Of a DNA stretch of 64,000 nt, positions 1 to 10,722 are shown in pieces (the first letter of the stretch is position 1; every line of letters starts with the position of its first letter). The DNA lies in NCBI GenBank assembly GCA_008638375.1, contig VIRR01000495.1, positions 62,001 through 126,000 of the forward strand, in the 5' to 3' direction. Below the pieces are notes generated by a model. That model was not told where the DNA came from. It ran no database searches and saw only the letters and a program-made list of their open reading frames with translations. Both the position numbers and the translations under genes were made by a program. Source of the DNA: Nyssa sinensis. Lineage: Eukaryota > Streptophyta > Magnoliopsida > Cornales > Nyssaceae.

Positions 1-2160
1 TTGGCCTATCTTGTCTTATATATTATTAGGACTAGCAAGTTCACAACAACTTCTTCTATATAAGACTTGAATTGATAACAAAACTTTGAATATTTAGAAG
101 AAAGCACCAAATCTTAGAATGGCCATATCACTTAAATATGTCATATGCCACATTTTGATTGAGCTTTTTAGTATTACTTGATAAGTATAATTATAAGATA
201 ATATTTAATTTAAAATGAATTAACTTTTAATGTCTAATATATTTTCTTGATTATTTTTGTAAGTTAGCGCTTTGCTTCACTGAGGTTAGTGCTTTTTTGT
301 TGCTTCACTTTTCACGTTTTGTGGGACCTTAACACCTTAAGGGTGCCTTTTGCCTTTAATTACACTTACTACCAGCTGAGCCCTCGTGCCATATGAATAT
401 GGTCTTAAATTGGTTTTGTTTATTGTAACTCCCTCCGACAACCCTTTCGATAAATCTGATAAACATTTTATTTTACTTACATGAATGTGATTTCTATCCT
501 TATCAAGGGTTTTGAGTGCTTTGAAGTTTAAACTATTGAATTTTATTTTATTTTTGATAAGAAAACTATTGAATTTTCATTGAACCAAACTTGTAACTAT
601 CACAATCACATTGAATAAGGGCTAGACCAGTGCACAAGACTCCCACCACTGCAGATCTAAGGAGGGTTAGATATACGTGGCCTTACCTAGCAAGCGGAGA
701 TGCTTTTTCTATGACTCGAACCCGTGACCTCTAAGTCACAATGGAGCAACCTTACCGTTGCGCTAAGGCCTGATACAACCACATTGAATATTGGTGGTAG
801 ATCATATTAAATGGCATGTAAAATTACTAATAACTGCAAAGCAGATAAATTTAAAAGGAGATTGTTGTTACTTCTTATCTGACCCAAGTTAAGATGATTT
901 GATTAGGTTGGAATTGCTAGTTCCACTTACTCAGGTGATGTGATCTTCTTATGGTCTTGGTGGATGTTTCTTGAATTGGGTTTGGCTGAAATGATGATTT
1001 ACTTTTATCATTCGAGCAGAATTAGGAGGTCACAGTTATCTTGGTTAAATTGGCCTGTTTCAAAGTTTTTCCTGCAAATTTGGATCAAAACTTCCTTGTT
1101 TTGTCATATTCTATCCCGAGGTTGATGGCTAAGGAGGTGTCTAGTTGGAATATACTTCGAAGAGCTCAATGACTTCTGCAAAGCAATAAATGAAACTAAT
1201 TGAAAACTACTTGGTAGATATGGATTGAGGAGGACCAATTGTTGTTTTGCTCATCTTCATTTGTTTGCCTCGTCATTCTAGTTCTGTTGCAGATTCCTCT
1301 ATTGGGGGTGGGTGGAAATCTTTATAAAGCGGTCGTTTGAGGTTTTATTCCATGTTCTAAAGGTTGCTTGGAAGTGCACGAGGAAAATGTCTGCCGCCAT
1401 TTAATTAACTTCTGGACTTTGACACGGAATTATATAGTTTGAAGTGGAAGCTGTTCATTCATAGTTCATGTGGTGCATTGTAATATAGGAACAGAGAAGG
1501 GGGAAATAAAGAAGACCTGAAGGAAGAAGAGGAAAATTTTGAAGTGTATACTGCTATTTGTTTAGGCAGAAAAAGTGGGGAGAAAACTAGGAGAGGACAA
1601 TATCTATACTTTGTAAAGGTGCTTGTACCTTGCACTTGTCTAATGTATTGAATTTTAGTTCTGGACTCTATCTGCAAAATCTCCCCATGGGCTAGAGGAA
1701 TTCTGTGGTCAATAGTGGAAATTTTTTGAAAAATTTTGTTGGTATTCTTTACTCCCCTCATAACTCGTGAGTGAACCAAATTGTTGAACTATAAAGAAAT
1801 TTTAATTTTTTTTCCTCCTCTCTTCTCCCCTCTCCAACCAAGGGGGTTCTTAATTATCGTACATAAAGAAGGGAACCCTTTAAACTTGCATCATCATATT
1901 TAGAGGGTGGATATTCTTCCGTCGTTATCTTTTCTGTTGGATATCAAACCATATGTCATGGTTTCAACCTTCAGCTTCCGGTTTCCTATGGCCAGTCAGA
2001 AAGCTAAAGATGTATAAAATAGTGTGAGGTGATTTGAATTCTTTTGTAGTGCAGGGTAATTATTTATTTATTACTATCCCACAAAATTTGAAGTTATAAA
2101 TGTTTGTCCTTGTAAACTAGCACTGCCATCAATTAACATATCTTCTTGGATGATCATCAG
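1..2160 (+). other. Upstream intronic sequence of the CDP-DAG synthase gene
   Basis: No exon could be recognised here. The conserved upstream blocks expected for a plastid CDP-diacylglycerol synthase (for example the KTWEG-type motif) were looked for and not seen, so the rest of that gene probably lies left of the window. The stretch holds a tRNA-derived SINE at 618-779 and otherwise AT-rich, non-coding sequence. A short open frame at 940-1125 has no recognisable content. An alternative acceptor at about 2119-2120 would add about 40 nt to the first visible exon. Confidence 0.6.
618..779 (-). mobile_element. Au-type tRNA-derived SINE with target-site duplication
   Basis: Read on the minus strand, the element opens with a box A-like segment (TTAGCGCAACGGTAAGG) followed by a box B (GGTTCGAGTC), as in tRNA-derived SINEs. 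The body that follows (AAGGCCACGTATATCTAACC, then CTTGTGCACTGGTCTAGCCC) resembles the widespread plant Au SINE as I remember it. An 11-bp direct repeat, CACATTGAATA, flanks it at 607-617 and 780-790 and is best read as the target-site duplication. It sits in an intron of the CDP-DAG synthase gene. The family name is recalled; the boxes and flanking repeat are seen directly. Confidence 0.85.
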
Positions 2161-3597
2161 TGCAATTGCCTTTGGATTTCTGAACTTCTTTGGATCTCTT
2201 TTTGGTGATCTTACTGAGTCAATGATTAAGCGTGATGCGGGAGTCAAGGACTCAGGATCTCTTATACCTGGACATGGTAAGTACCCTTTACTCCTTGTCC
2301 TTGAATTCTGTAATTAGACACTGGACTTGTGTGTTGCCACTCTGCTCAGTTACTAGCTTTTTGTTCCTTTGTCTACTTAGAGTAATTGCAAAAAAATCAC
2401 ATGCTTAATCTTTCCAGTAGGCGTTGGGTAGCTCAACTTGCATGCTGTCTGTATGCAGTTTGGAGTCATTTGATTGTGAATGATTGACTTGAAATTGTGC
2501 TCATCGAGAACCCCGGTTCTTTCAAATTTTTTATTGTACTAGTCAGACGCCTGCACTACTTGCGCAATTTGTTGGTTTTGGCCTCTGCTTTTGACATAAT
2601 AACAATAGTGTTCATCTATGTTGGTTGAGTTTGATTGTTCAATCGTTACTTTAATAGGGCCTTCAAATCCCCGACTGAATCCCTCATTGGCAATTTAATA
2701 AATAATGTTTGAAGAGAGGGTAAACACATAAGTGAAGTTTAACACGGAGAGCGCATGATACGTGTCGAGACTTGGAGAGCCGAAAACCAATGAGGAAGGT
2801 TTTTGATAAATCCTAGATATTTCGTTACAGTAGTCAGGTACAGTGCTCTTATTTTAGTACTTGTATGCTGATTGTTCATTAATGCAGCAGTTTCAAATAG
2901 GAAAGCACAATGGTCAACCTATGTCACTTAGATTTTCATATGTTTTGATTCTTTTGAACTGTGGCAGGCTAACTTACCGTTCCACATCAAAAGATTATGA
3001 AAGAATTGGAGACATTTGTGGTTATAAAAGCAAAGAGCCAATGGAAGTTTATGAAGGGTTTGAAAACATTTGTGGTTATAAAGCCAATAGCCGTCTGCTT
3101 CTTTACAAGCTATAGCCCCATGTGTGGCTCAAGTGTCTTTTTTCAAAATTCTAAAATGTGTTTAAATGAAATAATAATATTTGAAATTAAATTAATATAA
3201 AATTTAAACAGGGAAGTAGCTTCCATGTTTGCCAAACACATGAAAGCAAATAGGTTCACCCTCGTTTTTTATATATAGTAACAGAAAACATCTGAATTAT
3301 GTGTAGCAGAACTGTACATATCACTTGCTAAAATTATTTTTAGGATTTCTTGATGGACAACTTGATTTTGTTCACGAACAATTAGAGAAGTGCATACTTG
3401 GTGTTTATCAAGCAAATACTGCTTATGTCAGTTTCTGTGCTCATGTTTGAGAAGATGATAAGGAACTTTGTCAAATTTTATAGATCATTGATAGTACTCC
3501 TAGGCTATGGTGATTGGTTTTGAGCTATTGATTCGTACATTGATGTATTTCCCAACTAGAGGGGGATTACACATTATTTGTGTGGTCCTTATCTCAT

Positions 3598-3648
<51 letters not shown>

Positions 3649-6600
3649 TTTATATTCAATTATCCAACACTATCTTGTGGTTACCTGTTACTAGCAAAAG
3701 TTTCCCAAGTGATAGCATTTAACTTCTGTTGTTTTCTTGGCTCATAATTAGATTTGGAATAGGAGAACCAATCAAAATCTCCGAAATCACTCATGTGTTC
3801 GGACAAAGCAAACTCTTTTGTTCATAGTCTTCAAACATAGTTTCGTTCAGACACGCCTTTGTTCCGTTCGGACAAGAAGGCTACTGGTTTTGTTATTTCA
3901 ATTTTATTTCGTTTTTAAATGCAATTTCAAAACTACTTAGTGACAGAGGAACAATATAAAACATATTTTAAGTCACTTTTAAGCCTATAGTCGAAACTAA
4001 AAGTGCATAATATATGTTCAATTAAAAACTTAGTCAGAAGGAGACTCATAACATTGAAAGATTAAACTCACATATAATCTAACCATGTACTAACATGAAT
4101 GCATGATGACTATGTGTGTTTATACCTTTCTTGTAGTAGATTTGAAGTATCAAAATGTATCAATGATCTTCTTCTTTAAACTTACGAAGCTATAATTCAA
4201 GTCAGGCATGATCAAGTCTTCATGAAGTGATTGACTAATGTTGTAGTTGCAACAAGACTTAATCGAACCTAACAATTACAGACTGAATAAAGACTTTTGG
4301 AATGAATTATGAATACATATAATACTAAAGAAAAATTTCACAACCATTGTAACTCAAATTTCCTAACAATCTCTCCCTTTAGAAATTTCATGACAAAACA
4401 TAAAGATAAATTTTACAATACATAACCCATTACATTAAGTCAAAACCAAAAATCAACTAAAGCAATAATCCACCGAAACTCAACATCTGCAAATGAAGAT
4501 ATCTGTTATTTGTACAACGCAACTAAACAAATATATCATGCGTAGCATCTGTGTTATGATAATAAATAAATAACAAAAACACTTGAGAGAAGTAAATAAG
4601 GTATTTCCCCTTTAGTCAATAGGAAACATTACTCCTCCTTAATTAAAATAGATTAAATCAAAAATTTATAGTTCTTCCACTTTTGGTCATATATCGAGAG
4701 ATAACAAGGTGGAGTATACCAAGACAGTTGATACTTAGGCATACCAAAGCATGGACTATGCTAAGTAAACCATCAAACAAGACAAATATATATGATAAAC
4801 TAATATATAAATAGAAAGGAGACTTAATTTAACTTAACAATTACAGACTCAGTAAAGACTTTTAGAATGAATTGCCAACATATACAATAGTAGAGGGAAA
4901 TTTCACAACCATTGTAACTCAAATTTCATAACACATTTCAAATATTCTCACCCACATTGGAACCTTCCATCTCTGATTCACCCATAGCTGCAATTCTTTA
5001 ATCGACATAGCTTCTTGACTCCAGCCTTCAATTCGACCCATCAAAGCTCTTGCAAGATGATCAACTCTCACCTTGCATGACTCACTATCCACCGACACCC
5101 GACAACAATCACCCTCCATATCCACCACCACCCTAGACCTCATCTCTGGCCTTAACTCCTTCACTGCAACCTCCCAGTATGATCTACTCTTCGTCGATGG
5201 TGGACTGTTTCTTGAATTGCCATACCAAAAAAGGGCTGCTGCTATCTCTGACCACCTCTAGGATTTTCTGTGAAATCCACGAATGAACGCCTTTGACACC
5301 TCTTCCACCAAGAAGTGTCTTCTGCCACTGTCACCTCGAATGGAGCAGTACAACATCGACTCTTGAAAGACAGAGCTCTGCAACAGTCGACCACACCCCG
5401 GCTTAGACGTTTACACCATTGTTGCTGCTCCACCGTAGGGGTTTGATTTGAATCCATACTGAGTTAACACATCCAAATGATGCTAATAATATTATCAGAA
5501 ATCTCCTCCAGATCATAAATCTTCCTGTCGAATTGAAAGATCTGTCGCGTTGCTCTTAGCGGTCGTCTCGTCTCGTTTGCTCTTATTCTTACTTCTTGAG
5601 TAATGGCCTTATTTAGTAGCTTTTTTTTCTTGATTAATGGCATTAAACTGTTTATTTTACTGAAGTTGCAGTAGTTATTTTGGTTTTTCAGGATATATAT
5701 GTATACATATTTTCCTGTCACATTCAGTCAATATAGAACCACATCAGCTTAAACTATTTGCATCAATACCATTCCATACCTTTCTTCCCTCAATTTACCA
5801 ATATCAGTGCCTCATTTTCATATTGGCTATATTCATTTGTTTATAAGTGTGCCTGATGTTTGCTCGTTAAGCCTGTCTTATTGCTAACATATATTTTTGG
5901 TTGCATATATATATATATGGTAAAATATATCAAAAGTTGATCACAGTCCTTGTAACCTATCAAAAGTTGATGTCATGCCTAAAGATATGTTCTCTTCAAA
6001 GAGTGTATTGGCCACGGATGTTGGTTAATGTCTTTGTCCATATTCACGATATAGCTAAAATGACCCAACATACTCTGGTAGCGGCTTTTTTTAATTGAAT
6101 ATGCTTGGATTCCAAGTTTTTTTTTTATTGGTTTTCTTCTGCCTATTCATTCAATATTTGGACGATGAAACCAATGAATAAGAATGCCAGAGTGGAAGAA
6201 AAGAATGAAATGTCATGTTGTTACATTCCCATGTCATTCAATATTAGAAAGGATTGATCCCCTGTCCTATGCAAAGTTAATCCATTTTTCTGGTTTGGTA
6301 AGGAAAAAGCAAGTAGTGACCATTCTGATGGTACTTGTAAGAATGTCATTTTAGTGGTCGAACCTCATATATCATGTTGTCACAGTTCAACCAACAGAGC
6401 AAGTGCTTGTTGGCTCTTACTAGCCAAGATCGGTTTGTCAGAAAAAGGAAAAAATAAATATTGTTGGACATTTGTTGTCTGATTCTGTTCTGTCCAGTAA
6501 TCTTGATCATCACCTAACTCTTGGTTTGTTATGGAATACCACTTACAAAATGAAATTTGTGCTTTGTTTGTTTCAACGTAAACTATATTCTGCAAAATAT

Positions 6601-6757
6601 TTTCACCACTTTCAGGCGTTCATTGGTTCTAAAATGTTTTACCCAAATTTTGAGTAAAAATGCAAAACTTGAAAATGACTTACGGAATTTTTTTTCTTTT
6701 AGTTGCTTTCCTAATAGACAGCTTGGGACTTGACTTGTATGCCCAAACCACAGATAG

Positions 6758-6809
<52 letters not shown>

Positions 6810-6896
6810 CTATATAAATTTGTATACATGCTTATACATGCGACTAGGTTATAGGCACAGCTTGGGACTTGATTTGTATGTCCAAACCACAGATAG

Positions 6897-6942
<46 letters not shown>

Positions 6943-7929
6943 CTATTTGAATATGTATACATGCTTATACATGCGACTAGGTTATAGGTATGTGCCTATA
7001 CACATACGATCCATGAGTGCATATACATACAATTTTACTGTTAATAACTCTAATAATCAGTAATTTTGTGAGGACCCAAAATTCCATGGGAACAATTAAT
7101 AATTCTACTACCTAATAATTAATATATTTTTTGAAAATCCTATGGACTTTTTTTTTTCTTCTTCATTAAAGTAGTATATGTATTGAAGGCGGCCGATGGG
7201 GGTGAACCCATAATTACAAAAAGGGGATCAACCACAAAAATTGAAGCCTATTTCAGAGTCAATGAAAAAGAGAATTAATATCTAGTTATTCTGTTAATTG
7301 ACAAGTGTTGTATCTCTTGTGAGTATTAATTATTAGAGTACTCTGCACTTATAAAAAAAAATTATTAGAGTAATATGTGACTTAACCAAATATATTTTAG
7401 AGTCGGTGTGTGATTCACATAGATACTTGCTTGTATCTATACCTTATATGTACGCCAATAAAAAACAAACACCAATATTTGTGTTTCGATACATGCTTGT
7501 GTAAGTCTTTATCATGCATATTGTTAGTAACCAGAAAATGACTAGGAAATTAATTTTTTTAATGTTAAAAAATTCATGGAAAATGTTTTGCAATGTGAAA
7601 TATTTAAGTTTAAATAAATAGACTGTTGGTTTTAGAAAGAGAATTGGAAGACATTTTTTATTGTGAGAATCAATGCCAACTTTTTAGAACTTTTGCATGC
7701 ATGTTGCCTCAAACAATTATTTATTCGTAATCTTCTCTAAAATGATTATCATTCTCAAACTGATGTCTAAATTCAGAAAAAACTGTTCACCTTTTCCCTC
7801 TAATTTGTTTGTATATCGGGGCTTTGCTTTTGTGCAGGTGGAATTCTGGACAGGTTGGACAGCTACATCTTTACGGGTGCACTTGCGTACTCCTTTACCA
7901 AAACCTTCCTACCACTTTATGGAGTTTGA
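2161..7929 (+). CDS. CDS4/5: Plastid-type phosphatidate cytidylyltransferase (CDP-diacylglycerol synthase), last two exons only
   Basis: This enzyme makes CDP-diacylglycerol from phosphatidic acid and CTP, a precursor of phosphatidylglycerol; the plastid isoforms act in chloroplast membranes. Two exons are visible: 2161-2276 and 7838-7929, joined across a 5.56-kb intron with GTAAGT donor and TGCAG acceptor. They encode the C-terminal end, with the family signature region [20 protein letters not shown], then [15 protein letters not shown], ending in LPLYGV and a TGA at 7927-7929. The split glycine codon (G/GT) keeps the frame. The left edge of the first exon is uncertain: an AG at 2159-2160 or one at 2119-2120 could be used. 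The N-terminal two thirds, including any transit peptide, lie outside the window. Assignment to the plastid (CDS4/CDS5) rather than ER type rests on recalled C-terminal sequence and on gene order with HAM and ATG8. Confidence 0.9.
3598..3647. repeat. (TA)n(CA)n compound microsatellite
   Basis: About 9 TA units pass directly into about 15 CA units, inside the long last intron of the CDP-DAG synthase gene. Similar TA/CA arrays recur at 6759-6809 and 6902-6939. Confidence 0.95.
4256..4934. repeat. Direct repeat pair of about 114 bp, possibly remnant LTR ends
   Basis: The sequence at 4256-4368 recurs at 4821-4934. Shared blocks include AACAATTACAGACT, TAAAGACTTTT, and the identical run TTTCACAACCATTGTAACTC. 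The copies are about 565 bp apart and diverged. The first copy is followed by CAATCTCTCCCTTTAG, a context often met next to copia-type termini, but no primer-binding site, gag or pol was found between the copies, so an LTR origin is only a possibility. Confidence 0.6.
4919..5457 (-). pseudogene. Decayed retroelement ORF fragment, DUF4283-like
   Basis: On the minus strand, open frames at 5457-5242 and 5164-4919 are offset by a frameshift. The second carries [14 protein letters not shown] followed by [16 protein letters not shown]. This pattern (R-x-L-x-G ... LQxWxxxxWK) resembles the DUF4283 region found at the front of plant non-LTR and other retroelement polyproteins. Both frames are short and no downstream reverse transcriptase is present, so this is a fragment. 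It overlaps the end of the 114-bp direct repeat, suggesting both belong to one insertion in the intron. The match is from memory and weak; it could also be part of an old captured gene. Confidence 0.4.
6719..6990. repeat. Tandem duplication of about 135 bp containing (TA)n and (CA)n
   Basis: Copy 1 at 6719-6857 and copy 2 at 6858-6990 both begin CAGCTTGGGACTTGA and both end with CATGCGACTAGGTTATAGG. Each has a TA array in its middle (6759-6790 and 6902-6939), with the CA tract only in copy 1. It lies in the last intron of the CDP-DAG synthase gene. Six-frame open frames here (repeated Tyr-Ile or Thr-His) are microsatellite translations, not genes. Confidence 0.95.
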
Positions 7930-9015
7930 TTTTTAAAAGATTATGACCAGTGCCAACTGAAAGGGTTAAATCTTTTGGTCAATTCAATGTGCAAAGCTAG
8001 GAGTGAGGACAAGCATACAGTGAATTACTTGGACGGTGGACCCATTTGTAGAGTTGAATCAATCATTTGACGTGGTTAGAATTTCAGTGAAGGAAACTGA
8101 GACTGCTATTGCAATTCCAGCAGGTTTTGGTACCTGAATCTAAGTGCGAGATTCCGGAAATACATGAGATCTATTGTTTTTTGGGCTAACCTGACTGCAT
8201 GGACTTCCTGTGCCAATATGGATTCATGTGGATGTCTGCAATAGAGCAACTGCTGGCTGTGCACATTATAGTTTTGCTTGCAAGGGCAAATGTCTTGTGA
8301 GTATAATTTAGGGGATGTTTATTTTGTAAGCTTAAATAACAAATCATCAAAATTCCTAAGAACATGTCCAATCATTTCATTTTGCAGATATAGAGTTTCC
8401 TCGTCTATTTTTATTTTTTTTAATATTTTCTTTTCAAGTTTTTGCCAACTTACAAGAACTTAAGAAGCATTTCTTTATGAAGTGAATCCTAAGCCGACTT
8501 CTCAGGCTTGAACTAAGGTTTCTCTATATGCATTTGTGCTTGAAAAGCATGAATTAGTTGAGCAGCTTGAAATTTATGATGAAAATTATATTCATGAGCA
8601 GTTTAATATTACAAGTTTGAGTTTGAATTAGAATCCAGCCTGTAGGTGAGAACAAAACATTGGGTGATTTTGGTCTTCCTTCTTAATACAACATTTCCTT
8701 TGTATAGATTCAAAGTTGTTGGATGTCTGTAGGGGCACACGTCTGATTTTACTTATTCTGTCAGATTGGTAACTGTACAAAGAGGCTGAGATATGTGCCC
8801 ACCACTGGAAAGATCTGCCCACACTTTGATTCGGTTTTGTTGTTGATTAATTCAGTTTGAACCTCAATCGGAATGACTTGCCAACTTGTTTCTAGCAGAT
8901 TATATATATATTGGGGCTTCATCAACTTATTGCATCACTTGTCTTCATTAGTTGTTGACTTGTGATATCTTTAATCAGGTCTTAATTGAAACTGATATAT
9001 GGCTAATATTCAAGC

Positions 9016-9016
<1 letters not shown>
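7930..9016 (+). other. 3' untranslated and flanking sequence of the CDP-DAG synthase gene
   Basis: No coding sequence is supported. The first few hundred bases after the TGA are less AT-rich than the intergenic DNA beyond and probably include the 3' UTR, but I could not fix a poly(A) site. Confidence 0.45.

Positions 9017-9063
<47 letters not shown>
9017..9063. repeat. (AG)n microsatellite
   Basis: About 23 uninterrupted AG units in intergenic DNA downstream of the CDP-DAG synthase gene. Confidence 0.97.
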
Positions 9064-9065
<2 letters not shown>

Positions 9066-9626
9066 CAATGATTAACACTTTGGTGGTTATATTGGTGGAT
9101 GGGTATTCATCATTTCTCAACTCTCTCAGTGCCATTACAGAACCGAAAGGAGAGTGATGGTAACTGATCAACAATCAAGATTTTGTCAAGGCAAACGACT
9201 AGACAAGACAATTTCCAAACGAGAGGCTGCAATTTGCTAATCTTTTAATTTCACGTGGATTTGTCTCTTTCAAGTTTCAAGTTTTAAACTTCTCTCGTTA
9301 TCTCCACACTCATCTGTCCCTTTACTATGCACTAGGGTGACCATCAATTGCACCCACTATTCAATGTTTCATTCAACTCACCATCAACAACTATACAAAC
9401 ACACATATACATATATATACACACACGGATATAAATGTAAGTCCATATAGAAGTTTTAAATTAATTGACACAAGTTTCTATTTTGTGGAAAGCCTAGTCA
9501 ATTTGCTAGGGCTGATGGCATTATGATTTGGTTTGTTTCTAAGTAAATTAAGTTAGAATCAATTTATGTAATAGAATCATATTTTTTAAATTAAAATTAG
9601 CTTATTTTAATAAATTGTTACTCGGT

Positions 9627-9925
9627 GTTTAGTTGGTGGTAAGTTTTGAAATCTTACCCAATTATTCTTTCTTCTTATTATTTTGCCCTTTCTTTTCATT
9701 ATTTTTTTCATTTTATATTGTATAGTAACTTTTTAACAATTTTTATCAAACACTCAAATGATTTTTCTCATCAAATGTTTATCTCTATTAACTGCTTAAT
9801 CCTAATAACTACTTAATCTCAACAACTGTTTATCTCTATTAACTGCTTAATCCTAATAATTACTTAATCTCAACAATTGTTTATCTCTAACAACACTTTT
9901 ACACAATTCAACCAAATGGGTAATA
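9627..9925. repeat. Small dispersed element with internal 51-bp tandem repeat
   Basis: The segment begins CGGTGTTTAGTTGG and closes near CACAATTCAACCAAATGGG. Its right end recurs in reverse complement at 32130-32190 (TTTGGTTAAATTGTGTAAAAGTGTTATTTGAG), so it is a dispersed, probably MITE-like unit. Inside, at 9776-9891, a 51-bp unit (TGTTTATCTCTATTAACTGC ... CTTAATCTCAACAA) repeats 2.2 times with few mismatches. Boundaries are approximate. Confidence 0.6.
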
Positions 9926-10655
9926 AAAACCTACTAATCCTCATCTCTTTGTTTTTACAAGAACTTGAACTCTATTATTTCTTTTTAAAAAAAAAAAATT
10001 GAACAGATAAAGTTACTAAACTATTACCCGCTTTAGCAAGTCAAGCCAAACAAAAGTTAGTGATATGTATTTTTATTCTAGCACAATTATTCAGCTCTAG
10101 GTGAGTTAAATTTCATATTTCTTGTCCTTCAATTTTTTGCTCAACAAAAAAAATTTCTCCACAATTTTCACACAGAACTGTGTGAAGTGGGCCCAAATTA
10201 AACATTTGAAAGTGCTAAATGTTGAAGAGAATTGCTATTTCCATAGCATAATCCACGATATAGAGTAAACTAATTTTTTTTTCAAAATTCAGGAATTAAA
10301 GTCCATTCATCGGATGCATGAAATTTCATGCCTCCACTGGTTGGGGTAGCAAAATCTGTGCCAATTATTAATGGCTTTGACTGAAGAAGAAAACAATGAG
10401 AAGAAGCCAAACCGACCCAAGTTGATATTATGCTGAAAAAGAATTGCAGAAATTTTTTTAAAAAAATTAGAAGCAAGAAAGAGACATGAGAAGTGCATGT
10501 TGGGTTGACCTTAATGTGATCTAATACTACAAAAAGATAGAGATAAGAGAAGAAAAGAAGTTGGGATAGAAAGAAAGAAAACCATGCACACTGAAGGCTG
10601 CCCAATTCATCCATGCAATGTCTTGTGTGGAGCCAAATCTCCACCAAATAGTGGG

Positions 10656-10722
<67 letters not shown>

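Noticed and set aside
6660..7063. Tyr-Ile and Thr-His repeat open frames
   Set aside because: Translations of TA and CA microsatellites within a tandem duplication in an intron.
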